This document shows, in pieces, positions 25,102 to 34,558 of a stretch of DNA of 64,000 nucleotides. The stretch lies in the NCBI GenBank assembly GCA_008501585.1, contig QQUN01000018.1, positions 115,060 to 179,059 of the forward strand, given 5' to 3'. The translations under genes and the position numbers were made by a program. Below the pieces are notes generated by a model. That model had not been told where the DNA came from. It saw only the letters and a list, made by a program, of their open reading frames with translations, and searched no databases. This stretch comes from Pseudomonadota bacterium. Lineage in GTDB: Bacteria > Pseudomonadota > Gammaproteobacteria > Burkholderiales > Rhodocyclaceae. The first letter of the stretch is position 1. Every line of letters starts with the position of its first letter.

Positions 25102-28100
25102 ATGAGTCATTTTCTCGACCGCCTGAAGTTCCTCGACCGCATCAAGGAAACCTTCTCCAATGGCCACGGCATCGTCACCGACGAAGACCGCAACTGGGAA
25201 GACGCCTACCGCAACCGCTGGCGCCACGACAAGGTGGTGCGCTCCACGCACGGCGTGAACTGTACCGGCGGCTGTTCGTGGAAAATCTTCGTCAAGAACG
25301 GCCTGGTCTCGTTCGAGATGCAGCAGACCGACTACCCGCGCACCCGCGAGGACCTGCCCAACCACGAGCCGCGTGGCTGCCAGCGTGGCGCCTCGTTCTC
25401 GTGGTATCTGTACTCGCCGCACCGCATCAAGCACCCGATGATCCGCGGCCGTCTGCTTGAGCTGTATCGTGCCGAGCGCAAGAGCGGTAAAGACCCGGTC
25501 GAAGCCTGGGAAGCGATCCAGAAGGACGAGAGCAAGCGCGACAAATACGTGCGCGTGCGTGGCCTGGGCGGCTTTGTCCGCACCAGCTGGAACGAGGTCA
25601 GCGAGATCGTCGCCGCGGCCAACGTCTACACCATCAAGAAGTGGGGCCCGGACCGCATCTACGGTTTCTCGCCGATCCCGGCGATGTCGATGATTTCCTA
25701 CGCCGCTGGCAGCCGCTACCTGTCGCTGATCGGTGGCGCCTGCGGCTCCTTCTACGACTGGTACTGCGATCTGCCGGCCGCCAGCCCGCAGACCTGGGGC
25801 GAGCAGACCGACGTGCCCGAGGCGGCCGACTGGTACAACTCGACCTACCTGATCATCACCGGCGCCAACCTGCCGATGACCCGCACGCCCGACGCCCACT
25901 TCGCCACCGAGGTGCGCTACAAGGGTGCCAAGATCGTCTCCATGGCACCGGACTACGCCGAGTACGTGAAGTTCGCCGATCTGTGGATGCCGGTCAAGCA
26001 GGGCACCGACTCCGCCGCCTTCCTGGCCATGGGCCATGTGGCGCTCAAGGAGTTTTACATCAACAAGCAGGACCCGTACTTCGCCGAATACGCGCGCAAG
26101 TACACCGACCTGCCGATGCTGGTCATGCTGCGCAAGCATGACGGCGGCTATGTGACCGACCGCAACCTGCGCGCCTCCGATTTCAACGGCGCCATGGGCG
26201 AGACCAACAACCCCGAATGGAAGACGGTGGCCTTCGACAAGAAGTCCAACAGCTATGTCGCGCCGAACGGCTCGATCGGCTTCCGCTGGGGCGAGGACGG
26301 CAAGTGGAACCTGCTCGAGAAGACCGGCGCCGGCGCCGAGACCGAGCTGGAGCTGTCGTGCCTGGACAGCCGCGACGACGTGGTGTCGGTCGGTTTCCCG
26401 CACTTCACGCCGGGCGAGCCGGCGCTGCTGTGGAAGAACGTGCCGGTGCGCAAGCTCACCCTGGCCAATGGCGAAGAGGCGCTGGTGGCCTCGGTGTTCG
26501 ACCTGCAGGTGTCGCAGTACGGTATTGACCGCGGCCTGGGCGGCGACAACGTCGCTAGCTCCTACGACGATGACACCGTGCCCTACACCCCGGCCTGGGC
26601 GGCCAAGTACACCGGCGTCAAGGCGGCCGACCTGGAGCGCACCGGCCGCGAGTTTGCCGACAACGCCTCGCGCACCAAGGGCAAGTCCATGGTCATCATG
26701 GGCGCGGCGATCAACCACTGGTATCACAACGATCTGTCCTACCGCGCGATCATGAACCTGCTGCACATGTGCGGCTGCGTGGGCCAGACCGGTGGCGGCT
26801 GGGCGCACTACGTGGGTCAGGAAAAGCTGCGTCCGCAGGCCGGCTGGGCGCCGATCGCCTTCGCGCTCGACTGGCAGCGTCCGCCGCGCCACATGAACTC
26901 CACCTCTTACTGGTACTTCCACACCGACCAGTGGCGCTACGAGACCATCGACGCCGACGCGCTGCTGTCGCCGGCCGGCAAGAACCGCAACAAGGGTCTG
27001 ACCCTGGCGGACTACAACGTCAAGGCCACCCGCATGGGCTGGCTGCCGTCTGCACCGCACTTCAACCGCAACCCGGTCGAACTGGTGGCCGAGGCCGAGA
27101 AGGCCGGCGCCAAGGACGAGGCCGGCGTGGCGCAGTATGTGGTCGAGCAGCTCAAGAGCGGCAAGCTGGATGTGGCCTTTGCCGATCCGGACGCGCAGGA
27201 GAACTGGCCGCGCAACCTGATCGTGTGGCGCGCCAACCTGATCGGCACCTCGGCCAAGGGCCACGAATACTTCCTCAAGCACCTGCTCGGCGCCCAGAAC
27301 GGCGTGATGAGCGAGGGCGGCGCGGGCGCCGGCTGCAAGGAAGTCAAATGGCATGAAGACGGCCCGACCGGCAAGCTGGACCTGATGGTGGACATCAACT
27401 TCCGCCTCAACTCCACCGGCGCCTACTCGGACATCATCCTGCCGACGGCCACCTGGTACGAGAAGAACGACCTCAACACCACCGACATGCACCCCTTCAT
27501 CCACCCGCTGGGTGAAGCCGTGACGCCGGGCTGGGAGTCCAAGTCGGACTGGCAGATCTTCAAGCGCCTGTCGAAAGAGTTCTCCAAGCTCGCCGCCAAG
27601 CACCTGCCCAACGCCAAGGACCTGGTGGCGCTGCCGATGCAGCACGACTCGGCCATGGAACTGGCCCAGCCGCTGGGCGAAGCACGCGACTGGAAACTGG
27701 GCGAGTGCGAGCCGGTGCCGGGCAAGACCATGCCGATCCTCAAGGTGGTCGAGCGCGACTACGCCAGCACCTACAACAAGTTCATCGGCCTCGGACCGCT
27801 GATGGTCAAGCTGGGCAACAACGTCAAGGGCATCGACTGGAACACCGAGGCCGAGTACGAAGAGCTCAAGAAGTGCAACTACACGGTCACCGAAGAGGGT
27901 GTCTCGAAGGGCATGCCCTCGCTGGAAGAAGACATCTACGTGTGCGATGCGATCATGCGCATGGCACCGGAGACCAACGGCGAGGTGGCGCACAAGTCGT
28001 GGTCGTCGCTCTCCAAGAAGACCGGCATCGACCACCATCACCTGTATGCCGGACGTCACGAGGACAAGATCACCTTCCGCGACATCGTCGCCCAGCCGCG

Positions 28101-28854
28101 CAAGATCATCACCGCGCCGACCTGGTCGGGGATCGAGTCCGAGACGGTGTCCTACACCGCCGGCTACACCAACGTGCATGAACACATCCCGTTCCGCACG
28201 CTGACCGGCCGCGCCCACTTCTACCAGGACCACGAGTGGTTCCTCGACTTCGGCGAAGGCTTCTGCACCTTCAAGCCGCCGGTCGACCTCAAGGCCCATG
28301 ACAACGTGCCGGCCGCGGTCCGTGCCAAGCCGCACCTGACGCTGTCGTGGATCACCCCGCACTCCAAGTGGGGCATCCACTCCAGCTACCAGGACAACCT
28401 GCGCATGCTCAACCTGTTCCGCGGCGGCCCCTACATCTGGCTGTCGGAGGAAGAGGCGGCCACGGTCGGCATCCGCGACAACGACTGGGTCGAGGCGATC
28501 AACTCCAACGGCGCCACGGTGGCCCGGGCGGTGGTCTCGCAGCGCGTGCCGCGCGGCATGGCGCTGATGTATCACGCCCAGGAAAAGAACATCAACGTGC
28601 CCGGCTCGAACACCACCGGCAAGCGCGGCGGCATCCTCAACTCGGTGACCCGGGTGGTGGTCAAGCCGACCAACATGGTCGGCGGCTACGCCCAGCTGTC
28701 GTACAGCTTCAACTACTACGGCACGGTGGGTTGCCAGCGTGACGAGATGGTGGTGCTGCACAAGATCGAGGATCAGGACATCGACTGGCTCGAGCGGCCG
28801 CTGACCGCCGAGCGCGAGGCCCAGCGCAACCCCGAGGGCATCGGCTCGAAGTAA
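25102..28854 (+). CDS. narG: Respiratory nitrate reductase alpha subunit (Mo-bisMGD)
   Basis: A 1250-residue catalytic subunit reducing nitrate to nitrite on the cytoplasmic side of the membrane with quinol electrons delivered by NarI and NarH. The FS0 [4Fe-4S] ligands are His50, Cys54, Cys58 and Cys93 (STHGVNCTGGCSW and EPRGCQRGASFSWY). The molybdenum site region is LIITGANLPMTRTPDAHFATEVRYKG. NWPRNLIVWRANLIGTSAKGHEYFLKH and GAYSDIILPTATWYEKNDLNTTDMHPF bind the pterin dinucleotides. There is no Tat signal, so it is the membrane-bound Nar type, not periplasmic Nap. AAGGAG lies six bases before the ATG. Length and motifs are complete. Confidence 0.98.
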   Translation: MSHFLDRLKFLDRIKETFSNGHGIVTDEDRNWEDAYRNRWRHDKVVRSTHGVNCTGGCSWKIFVKNGLVSFEMQQTDYPRTREDLPNHEPRGCQRGASFSWYLYSPHRIKHPMIRGRLLELYRAERKSGKDPVEAWEAIQKDESKRDKYVRVRGLGGFVRTSWNEVSEIVAAANVYTIKKWGPDRIYGFSPIPAMSMISYAAGSRYLSLIGGACGSFYDWYCDLPAASPQTWGEQTDVPEAADWYNSTYLIITGANLPMTRTPDAHFATEVRYKGAKIVSMAPDYAEYVKFADLWMPVKQGTDSAAFLAMGHVALKEFYINKQDPYFAEYARKYTDLPMLVMLRKHDGGYVTDRNLRASDFNGAMGETNNPEWKTVAFDKKSNSYVAPNGSIGFRWGEDGKWNLLEKTGAGAETELELSCLDSRDDVVSVGFPHFTPGEPALLWKNVPVRKLTLANGEEALVASVFDLQVSQYGIDRGLGGDNVASSYDDDTVPYTPAWAAKYTGVKAADLERTGREFADNASRTKGKSMVIMGAAINHWYHNDLSYRAIMNLLHMCGCVGQTGGGWAHYVGQEKLRPQAGWAPIAFALDWQRPPRHMNSTSYWYFHTDQWRYETIDADALLSPAGKNRNKGLTLADYNVKATRMGWLPSAPHFNRNPVELVAEAEKAGAKDEAGVAQYVVEQLKSGKLDVAFADPDAQENWPRNLIVWRANLIGTSAKGHEYFLKHLLGAQNGVMSEGGAGAGCKEVKWHEDGPTGKLDLMVDINFRLNSTGAYSDIILPTATWYEKNDLNTTDMHPFIHPLGEAVTPGWESKSDWQIFKRLSKEFSKLAAKHLPNAKDLVALPMQHDSAMELAQPLGEARDWKLGECEPVPGKTMPILKVVERDYASTYNKFIGLGPLMVKLGNNVKGIDWNTEAEYEELKKCNYTVTEEGVSKGMPSLEEDIYVCDAIMRMAPETNGEVAHKSWSSLSKKTGIDHHHLYAGRHEDKITFRDIVAQPRKIITAPTWSGIESETVSYTAGYTNVHEHIPFRTLTGRAHFYQDHEWFLDFGEGFCTFKPPVDLKAHDNVPAAVRAKPHLTLSWITPHSKWGIHSSYQDNLRMLNLFRGGPYIWLSEEEAATVGIRDNDWVEAINSNGATVARAVVSQRVPRGMALMYHAQEKNINVPGSNTTGKRGGILNSVTRVVVKPTNMVGGYAQLSYSFNYYGTVGCQRDEMVVLHKIEDQDIDWLERPLTAEREAQRNPEGIGSK

Positions 28855-28862
28855 GCAGCGGT

Positions 28863-28942
28863 CCCGGATTGCGCTGCGCTCCATCCGGGCTACGCCAACA
28901 CATTACGTAGCCCGGATGCGGCCCGCAGGGCGCCATCCGGGG
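28863..28942. repeat. REP pair (BIME-like) between narG and narH
   Basis: Two oppositely oriented copies of the TAGCCCGGATG-type REP, at about 28863-28894 and 28906-28942. CATCCGGGCTACG (28882-28894) is the exact reverse complement of 28906-28918, and each copy is itself a CCCGGAT...ATCCGGG hairpin. The first copy closely matches the repeat at 1917-1946. The element accounts for the unusual 114-base gap between narG and narH, which are normally adjacent. Confidence 0.85.
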
Positions 28943-28968
28943 ACACGAACAAGGAACAGGAGAAGCAC

Positions 28969-30540
28969 ATGAAAATCCGCGCGCAATTCGCGATGGTATT
29001 CAACCTCGACAAGTGCATCGGTTGCCATACCTGCTCGGTGACCTGCAAGAACGTGTGGACCAACCGCAAGGGCGTCGAATACGCCTGGTTCAACAACGTC
29101 GAGTCCAAGCCCGGCATCGGCTATCCGAAGCAGTGGGAAGACCAGGAAAAATGGAAGGGCGGCTGGGAGAAGATCAACGGCAAGCTCGAGCTCAAGGCCG
29201 GCGGCCGGGTGAAGAAGATCGTGCAGATCTTCGCCAACCCCAACCTGCCCGAGATCGACGACTACTACGAGCCGTTCTCCTTCGACTACGCACGCCTGCA
29301 GAACGCGCCGCTGTCCGAGGCCGCGCCGACCGCGCGCCCGATCTCGCAGATCACCGGCGAGAAGATGGACAAGGTCACCTGGGGCCCGAACTGGGAAGAC
29401 GACCTGGCCGGCGAATTCGCCTCGCGCTCGCGCGATGCCAACTTCGCCAACATGCAGAAGGAGATGTACAAGCAGTTCGAAAACACCTTCCACATGTACC
29501 TGCCGCGCATCTGCAACCACTGCATCAACCCGGCCTGCGTTGCGTCGTGTCCGTCGGGCGCGCTGTACAAGCGTGAAGAGGACGGCATCGTGCTGTCCGA
29601 CCAGGACCGCTGCCGCGGCTGGCGCATGTGCATCTCGGGCTGCCCGTACAAGAAGGTGTTCTTCAACTGGGAATCGTCCAAGGCCGAGAAGTGCATCGGC
29701 TGCTATCCGCGCGTCGAGAACGGTCTGCCGACCGTGTGCTCGGAGACCTGCGTGGGCCGCATCCGCTACAACGGCATCATCCTGTACGACGCCGACAAGA
29801 TCGAAGCGGCTGCCAGCGCCGACGACACCCAGGACCTCTACCAGAACCACCTGGACATGTTCGTCGATCCGTTCGATCCGAAGATCATCGCCCAGGCCAA
29901 GAAGGACGGCATCACCGACGACTGGATCCTCGCCGCGCAGAAGTCGCCCATCTACAAGATGGCCGTGCAGTGGAAGATCGCCTTCCCGCTGCACCCCGAG
30001 TACCGCACGCTGCCGATGATCTGGTACGTGCCGCCGCTCTCGCCGGTGCAATCGCAGATCGACCAGAAGAACCTGCCGACCGAGGTCGACGGCGTGCTGC
30101 CCAAGGCCGAAGCGATGCGCCTGCCGGTGCAGTACCTGGCCAACCTGCTCACCGCCGGCAAGGAGCAGCCGATCGTCGATGCGCTCAACCGCATGATCGC
30201 CATGCGCTCCTACCAGCGCTCGATCCATGTCGACGGCAAGGCCGACACCCGCGCGCTCGACGCCACCGGCATGACCGAGGACATGGCCAAGGAGATGTAC
30301 CGCTACCTGGCCATCGCCAACTACGAAGACCGCTTCGTCATCCCGACCTCCAAGGAAGAGATGCGCCTGGACGACTACTACGGCTTCCAGGGCCAGACCG
30401 GCTTCACCTTCGGCAACGCCTCGTCGCTGGGCGTGACCAACAATGCCCTGTTCCCGGCCCGGCGCAAGGAAACGGTCGAGTCGCGCGAACTGGCGCCGCT
30501 GGCCGAGCCGACGCACGACGCCTCCGGCGAACAGTACTGA
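28969..30540 (+). CDS. narH: Respiratory nitrate reductase beta subunit
   Basis: A 523-residue iron-sulfur subunit carrying electrons from NarI haem to NarG. Cys16, Cys19, Cys22 and Cys26 (DKCIGCHTCSVTCKNVW) start the first cluster. The central block CNHCINPACVASCPSGAL, CRGWRMCISGCPYKK and CIGCYPRVENGLPTVCSETCVGRIRY supplies the rest; the Trp in CRGW marks the [3Fe-4S] site. The long C-terminal half binds NarG and NarI. It starts after an AGGAG site, 26 bases beyond the REP pair. Length is typical. Confidence 0.98.
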   Translation: MKIRAQFAMVFNLDKCIGCHTCSVTCKNVWTNRKGVEYAWFNNVESKPGIGYPKQWEDQEKWKGGWEKINGKLELKAGGRVKKIVQIFANPNLPEIDDYYEPFSFDYARLQNAPLSEAAPTARPISQITGEKMDKVTWGPNWEDDLAGEFASRSRDANFANMQKEMYKQFENTFHMYLPRICNHCINPACVASCPSGALYKREEDGIVLSDQDRCRGWRMCISGCPYKKVFFNWESSKAEKCIGCYPRVENGLPTVCSETCVGRIRYNGIILYDADKIEAAASADDTQDLYQNHLDMFVDPFDPKIIAQAKKDGITDDWILAAQKSPIYKMAVQWKIAFPLHPEYRTLPMIWYVPPLSPVQSQIDQKNLPTEVDGVLPKAEAMRLPVQYLANLLTAGKEQPIVDALNRMIAMRSYQRSIHVDGKADTRALDATGMTEDMAKEMYRYLAIANYEDRFVIPTSKEEMRLDDYYGFQGQTGFTFGNASSLGVTNNALFPARRKETVESRELAPLAEPTHDASGEQY

Positions 30541-30553
30541 GGAGGACCGACCC

Positions 30554-31102
30554 ATGCAGATCTACAAACTGCTCGCCGAACTGCTCGACTACCCGAACCA
30601 GGACCTGGTTCGCGAACTGGACAACGCCGTCACCGCGCACGGGACGGCGGTGGTCTGGCTGGCCGAGATCGACCGCGACGACGTGTTCAGCCCGGCCGAC
30701 CGCCAGGCCATCGCGAGCTTCATCGATGGCCTGGTCGCGCAGGATGCCACCGAACGCGAGGCGGCCTATGTGGCCACCTTCGACATGGTGCCGGACCACA
30801 GCCTGCACCTGACGCACCACCTGTTCGGTGACGACAAGAACCGCGGCCCGGCGCTGATCGACCTGTCGGAGTACTACAAGTCCTTCGGCTTCACGCACGA
30901 GGAAACGGAGATCCCCGACTTCCTGCCGCTGATGCTGGAGTTCGTGTCGCAGCTCGACGCGGCCGGTGCCAAGGTGTTCCTCGCCGATGTGGCGAAGATC
31001 TTCACGGTGCTGGCGCAGAACCTGGAAAAAGCCGGCAGCCCCTACGCGCCGCTGATCCGCATTCTCGAAAACCACGGCACGCTGACCCGTCTGGCAGCGT
31101 GA
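30554..31102 (+). CDS. narJ: Nitrate reductase molybdenum cofactor assembly chaperone
   Basis: A 182-residue, mostly helical chaperone of the TorD/NarJ family. The N-terminus QIYKLLAELLDYPNQDLV, AAYVATFDMVPDHSLHLTHHLFGDDKNRGPALIDL and ETEIPDFLPLMLEFVSQL are family segments. It binds the NarG N-terminus and is needed for cofactor insertion and membrane attachment, without being part of the final enzyme. GGAGGA lies just before the ATG at 30554. It sits 13 bases after narH and 10 bases before narI. Confidence 0.96.
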   Translation: MQIYKLLAELLDYPNQDLVRELDNAVTAHGTAVVWLAEIDRDDVFSPADRQAIASFIDGLVAQDATEREAAYVATFDMVPDHSLHLTHHLFGDDKNRGPALIDLSEYYKSFGFTHEETEIPDFLPLMLEFVSQLDAAGAKVFLADVAKIFTVLAQNLEKAGSPYAPLIRILENHGTLTRLAA

Positions 31103-31112
31103 GGAGAGTGAC

Positions 31113-31805
31113 ATGTCTTTGATGAAATTCCTGTTCGCGGTCTATCCGTACATCTGCCTGACCGTCTTCGTGGTGGCCAGCTGGATCCGCTTCGACTACC
31201 AGCAATACACCTGGAAGACGGACTCCTCCATGCTCCTGTCGAAGAAGAGCATGGTGGTGGCCAGCAACTTCTTCCACATCGGCATCCTGTCGATCTTCGG
31301 CGGTCACTTCGCCGGTCTGGTGCTGCCGCACGGCCTGTGGCTGGGCCTGGGCATCTCCGACATGACCCACCAGTGGATCGCCATCATCGCCGGCATCATC
31401 TTTGGTCTGATGTGCCTGGTCGGTGGCGCCATGCTGTGGTCGCGCCGCATGTTCCACCCGCGCATCCGCGCCACTGGCCGCAAGAACGACATGTTCGTGA
31501 TCAGCTGGCTGATGGTGACCCTGCTGCTGGGCTTGTCCACCGTGCCGTTCTCGATCGGCCATGCCAACAACAACGATCCGTCGGTGATGTTGGCCCTGGC
31601 CGACTGGGTGAAGAGCATCCTGGTGCTCAACCCCCAGCCCGAGCTGCTCGAAAAGGTCGATCCGGTCTTCCGTGCCCACATCTTCTTCGGCCTGACCGTG
31701 TTCCTGATCTTCCCCTTCACCCGCCTGGTGCACATCCTCACCGCGCCGCTGAGCTACATCGGCCGTGCCTACCAGATCGTTCGCACCAAGCGCCGCACCG
31801 TCTGA
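31113..31805 (+). CDS. narI: Respiratory nitrate reductase gamma subunit (cytochrome b)
   Basis: A 230-residue membrane cytochrome with five helices that oxidises quinol on the periplasmic side and anchors NarGH. Candidate haem ligands are His55 and His65 (NFFHIGILSIFGGHFAG) and His189 and His207 (FRAHIFFGLTVFLIFPFTRLVHILTAP), matching the spacing in NarI. GAMLWSRRMFHPRIRA and SDMTHQWIAII are family segments. It ends the nar structural operon; a stem-loop follows at 31826-31854. Confidence 0.97.
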   Translation: MSLMKFLFAVYPYICLTVFVVASWIRFDYQQYTWKTDSSMLLSKKSMVVASNFFHIGILSIFGGHFAGLVLPHGLWLGLGISDMTHQWIAIIAGIIFGLMCLVGGAMLWSRRMFHPRIRATGRKNDMFVISWLMVTLLLGLSTVPFSIGHANNNDPSVMLALADWVKSILVLNPQPELLEKVDPVFRAHIFFGLTVFLIFPFTRLVHILTAPLSYIGRAYQIVRTKRRTV

Positions 31806-31825
31806 CCGGCGCGACCATCCACGGG

Positions 31826-31854
31826 GGGCGACCGCAGCTGTCGGGCGGTCGCCC
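31826..31854 (+). terminator. Terminator-like hairpin after narI
   Basis: GGGCGACCG at 31826-31834 pairs perfectly with CGGTCGCCC at 31846-31854, followed by GTTTCCGTT. It separates the narK-narI operon from narXL and probably terminates most transcripts, although the following U-run is short. Confidence 0.6.
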
Positions 31855-31901
31855 GTTTCCGTTGACCGGACTCAATGACTTTTCGCCGCGGGGAGGGCAT
31901 C

Positions 31902-33899
31902 GTGCCAGCGTTTGACGAACGACTCGTACGCGCGGAATTCAATCTCTTGAACACCTTGCTCGGCCAGAAACTGGCGACCAAGATCATCGGCGTGCTGGTG
32001 GGCTTCTTCCTGCTCGCCCTGGTCGCGATCGGCCTGACGCTGTACTCCTCCTGGAAGCTCGAAGGCGTGGCCGCCGCCATCAACGACGCCGGCAGCCTGC
32101 GCATGCGCTCCTGGAAGGTCGCGCATCACACGGCTGCACTGCCCGCCGATGGCGCCAGCCGCGACGCCCGCCTGGTCGTCCTGCGCAAGGACATGGACGA
32201 TATCGAGCGCGTTCAGGCAGGGCTCGCCAAGGGCGATCCGGCGCGGCCGCTGTTCATCCCGCGCGACGACGGCATCCCGGACGACGTGGCCACGATAGCG
32301 CAGGTATGGCACTCGCAGATGCGGCCGCTGGTGGCGCGCGTGGTCAATGCCGCCACGCCCGAGGCCGCGCGGCAGGCGGCCGTGGCGCTGGAAGGGGCGA
32401 CCCACGGCTATGTCAACAGCATCGACACCGTCGTGAAGAAAATGGAGCGCAGCTTCACCGCCCACACCAACGTGCTGCGCAGCTACCAGGTGTTGCTGGT
32501 GGCGTTGGCGGTGATCGGCACCGTGGTGCTGATGCGCTTTTTCTTCGTCGCCGTGATCCGTCCGCTCGACACCCTGCAAAGCGGCATGCAGCGCATGGAG
32601 CGCGAAGACTTCACCGCCCGCGTGCCGGTGCTCACCAACGACGAATTCGGCGAGCTGTCACGCGGCTTCAACCGCATGGCCGGCCACCTCGAAGGGCTGT
32701 ACGGCACGCTCGAAGAACGGGTGGCCACCAAGACCCGGTCGCTGGCAGAGAAAAACCGCGAGCTGTCCATCCTCTACGACATCGCCCGCCTGCTGCGCCA
32801 GCCGATGAGCATCGAGGCGCTGTCGCGCGGCTTCCTCGAAGACGTGCGCCGCACCTTCGATGCCGATGCCGCCTCGGTGCGCCTCTTCGACGCCGCGGCC
32901 GACAATCTCTACATCACCACCCACCAGGGGCTGGCCACCGAGTTCATCGACGAGGAGGCCATTCTCGACTGCGGCAACTGTCTCTGCGGGCAGGCGGTGC
33001 TGGGCGACATCCCGATCGTCAGCGGCACGGCCGATCCCGACAGCGCGCGCACCCGCGACACCTGCAGTCGCGCCGGTTTCCAGACCGTGAGCGCGGTGCC
33101 GGTCAATCACAACAACCGCGCGCTGGGCATCTTCAACCTGTATTTCCGGCGCAAGCTGGAGATCTCCGAGGGCGACCGGCAGGTGCTGCAAAGCCTCGGC
33201 CAGCACCTGGGCATGGCCATCGACAACGTGCGCCTGCTCTCGCGCGAGAAGGAGATGGCCGTCTCCGAGGAGCGCAACCTGATCGCCCGCGAACTGCACG
33301 ACTCCATCGCCCAGGGGCTGGCCTTCCTCAACCTGCAGGTGCAGATGCTCGACGACGCCCTGTCGCACGGCCGCATCGATGAGACCGGCGAGGTGGTCGA
33401 GATGATCCGCCAGGGGATCCAGGAGAGCTACGCCGATGTGCGCGAGTTGTTGCAGCATTTCCGCGCACGGGTGCCGCAGCAGGACTTGTGCGCCGCCTTG
33501 CGCCAGGCGCTGGAGCGCTTTTCCGAACAGAGCGGGGTGGCCGGTGAGCTGCGGGTTCATGGCGCCAGTCCGCCGTCAGTGGCCGAGGTCGACATCCAGG
33601 TGCTGTACATTGCACAGGAGGCGCTGTCCAACGTGCGCAAACACGCCCAGGCCCGGCATGTCACCGTCGAATTGTGGCGTGATCCCGAAGGGATGCGGCT
33701 CGAGATCCGCGACGACGGCATTGGCTTCGACGCCCCCGCTGCGCCCGCCGCCGGGCAGGGCGAGCATGTGGGGCTGCATATCATGGGCGAACGCGCCGCC
33801 CGGATTGGCGGCCAGTTCGATATCCGGTCGCGCGCTGGCGCGGGCACCACGGTGTGCCTGACCCTGTCGGCCGGACAAATGGAGGCGACGGCGGCATGA
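31902..33899 (+). CDS. narX: Nitrate/nitrite sensor histidine kinase NarX
   Basis: A 665-residue sensor kinase. The first membrane helix (IIGVLVGFFLLALVAIGLTL) is followed by a periplasmic domain with the P-box INDAGSLRMRSWKVAHH, which binds nitrate or nitrite. A second helix, a HAMP domain (VIRPLDTLQSGMQRM), a GAF-like central module with cysteines in DCGNCLCGQAVLGD, and a HisKA_3 dimerisation domain follow, with the phosphorylated His466 in RELHDSIAQGLAFLNLQ. The ATPase domain ends with GHSV-like GEHVGLHIMGERAARIGG. I chose GTG 31902 because GGGAGGG lies four bases upstream; an in-frame ATG at 31875 has no ribosome site. The stop overlaps narL by four bases (ATGA). Confidence 0.93.
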   Translation: MPAFDERLVRAEFNLLNTLLGQKLATKIIGVLVGFFLLALVAIGLTLYSSWKLEGVAAAINDAGSLRMRSWKVAHHTAALPADGASRDARLVVLRKDMDDIERVQAGLAKGDPARPLFIPRDDGIPDDVATIAQVWHSQMRPLVARVVNAATPEAARQAAVALEGATHGYVNSIDTVVKKMERSFTAHTNVLRSYQVLLVALAVIGTVVLMRFFFVAVIRPLDTLQSGMQRMEREDFTARVPVLTNDEFGELSRGFNRMAGHLEGLYGTLEERVATKTRSLAEKNRELSILYDIARLLRQPMSIEALSRGFLEDVRRTFDADAASVRLFDAAADNLYITTHQGLATEFIDEEAILDCGNCLCGQAVLGDIPIVSGTADPDSARTRDTCSRAGFQTVSAVPVNHNNRALGIFNLYFRRKLEISEGDRQVLQSLGQHLGMAIDNVRLLSREKEMAVSEERNLIARELHDSIAQGLAFLNLQVQMLDDALSHGRIDETGEVVEMIRQGIQESYADVRELLQHFRARVPQQDLCAALRQALERFSEQSGVAGELRVHGASPPSVAEVDIQVLYIAQEALSNVRKHAQARHVTVELWRDPEGMRLEIRDDGIGFDAPAAPAAGQGEHVGLHIMGERAARIGGQFDIRSRAGAGTTVCLTLSAGQMEATAA

Positions 33900-34558
33900 G
33901 CGAACGCATTCGCGTATTACTGGTGGACGACCACGGGCTGTTCCGCAGCGGCATCAAGGCCCTGCTCAAGCGCAGCGAGGAATTCGAGGTGATCGGCGAG
34001 GCGGCCGACGGGCTCGAAGGCGCCAAGCGGGCCAAGCAGCTGCAACCCGATGTGGTGCTGCTCGACCTGCACATGCCCGGTGTCGGCGGCCAGGACGCAC
34101 TCAAGCTGATCCTCGAAGACGTGCCCGACACGCAGGTGCTGATGCTGACCGTCTCCGAGGACTCGGAAGACCTGCTGGCGACGCTGCATGCCGGCGCCAC
34201 CGGCTACCTGTTGAAGAACATCGAGGCCGAAACGCTGATCGACGCCATCCGCATGGCCTCGCGCGGCGAGCCGGTGGTGTCGCCGCTGATGATGGGCAAG
34301 TTGCTCGCCAGCCGGGCGGGCGGACGCGCCGCCGCGCCGGCCCAGGCCGACGACGAACTCGACAAGCTCACCCCGCGCGAGCGCGACATCCTTGCCTGCA
34401 TCGCCAAGGGGCAGAGCAACAAGCAGATCGCCCGCAACCTCGAGGTGGCCGAGAGCACGGTCAAGATCCATGTGCAGAGCATCCTCAAGAAGCTGCACCT
34501 GAGCAGCCGGGTGCAGGCGGCGGTGTTTGCGGTGGAGCGGGGCTTCGCGGCGCAATGA
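33896..34558 (+). CDS. narL: Nitrate response regulator NarL
   Basis: A 220-residue NarL/FixJ regulator. The receiver domain has acidic residues at DDHGLF, the phosphorylated Asp57 in VVLLDLHMPG and the conserved Lys in GATGYLLKN. The LuxR-type DNA-binding domain has LTPRERDILACIAKGQSNKQIARNLEVAESTVKIHVQSILKKL. It is phosphorylated by NarX in nitrate and should regulate nar and other anaerobic genes through TACYYMT heptamers; I did not find a convincing heptamer pair before narK. ATGA overlaps join it to narX upstream and to the DGC-domain gene downstream. Confidence 0.95.
   Translation: MSERIRVLLVDDHGLFRSGIKALLKRSEEFEVIGEAADGLEGAKRAKQLQPDVVLLDLHMPGVGGQDALKLILEDVPDTQVLMLTVSEDSEDLLATLHAGATGYLLKNIEAETLIDAIRMASRGEPVVSPLMMGKLLASRAGGRAAAPAQADDELDKLTPRERDILACIAKGQSNKQIARNLEVAESTVKIHVQSILKKLHLSSRVQAAVFAVERGFAAQ

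Noticed and set aside
21884..28884. Very long open frames on the minus strand opposite narK1, narK2 and narG (842, 598 and 1262 codons)
   Set aside because: They mirror the codon pattern of strongly conserved nar genes in GC-rich DNA, have biased composition rich in His, Arg, Gly and Gln, and show no recognisable domain.
31862..31875. TTGACCGGACTCAA, a match to the TTGA-N6-TCAA core of Fnr/Dnr sites just before narX
   Set aside because: A match to this core is expected about once by chance in 64 kb. A normal activator distance would put the transcript start inside narX, after the GTG start, so I do not call it a site.
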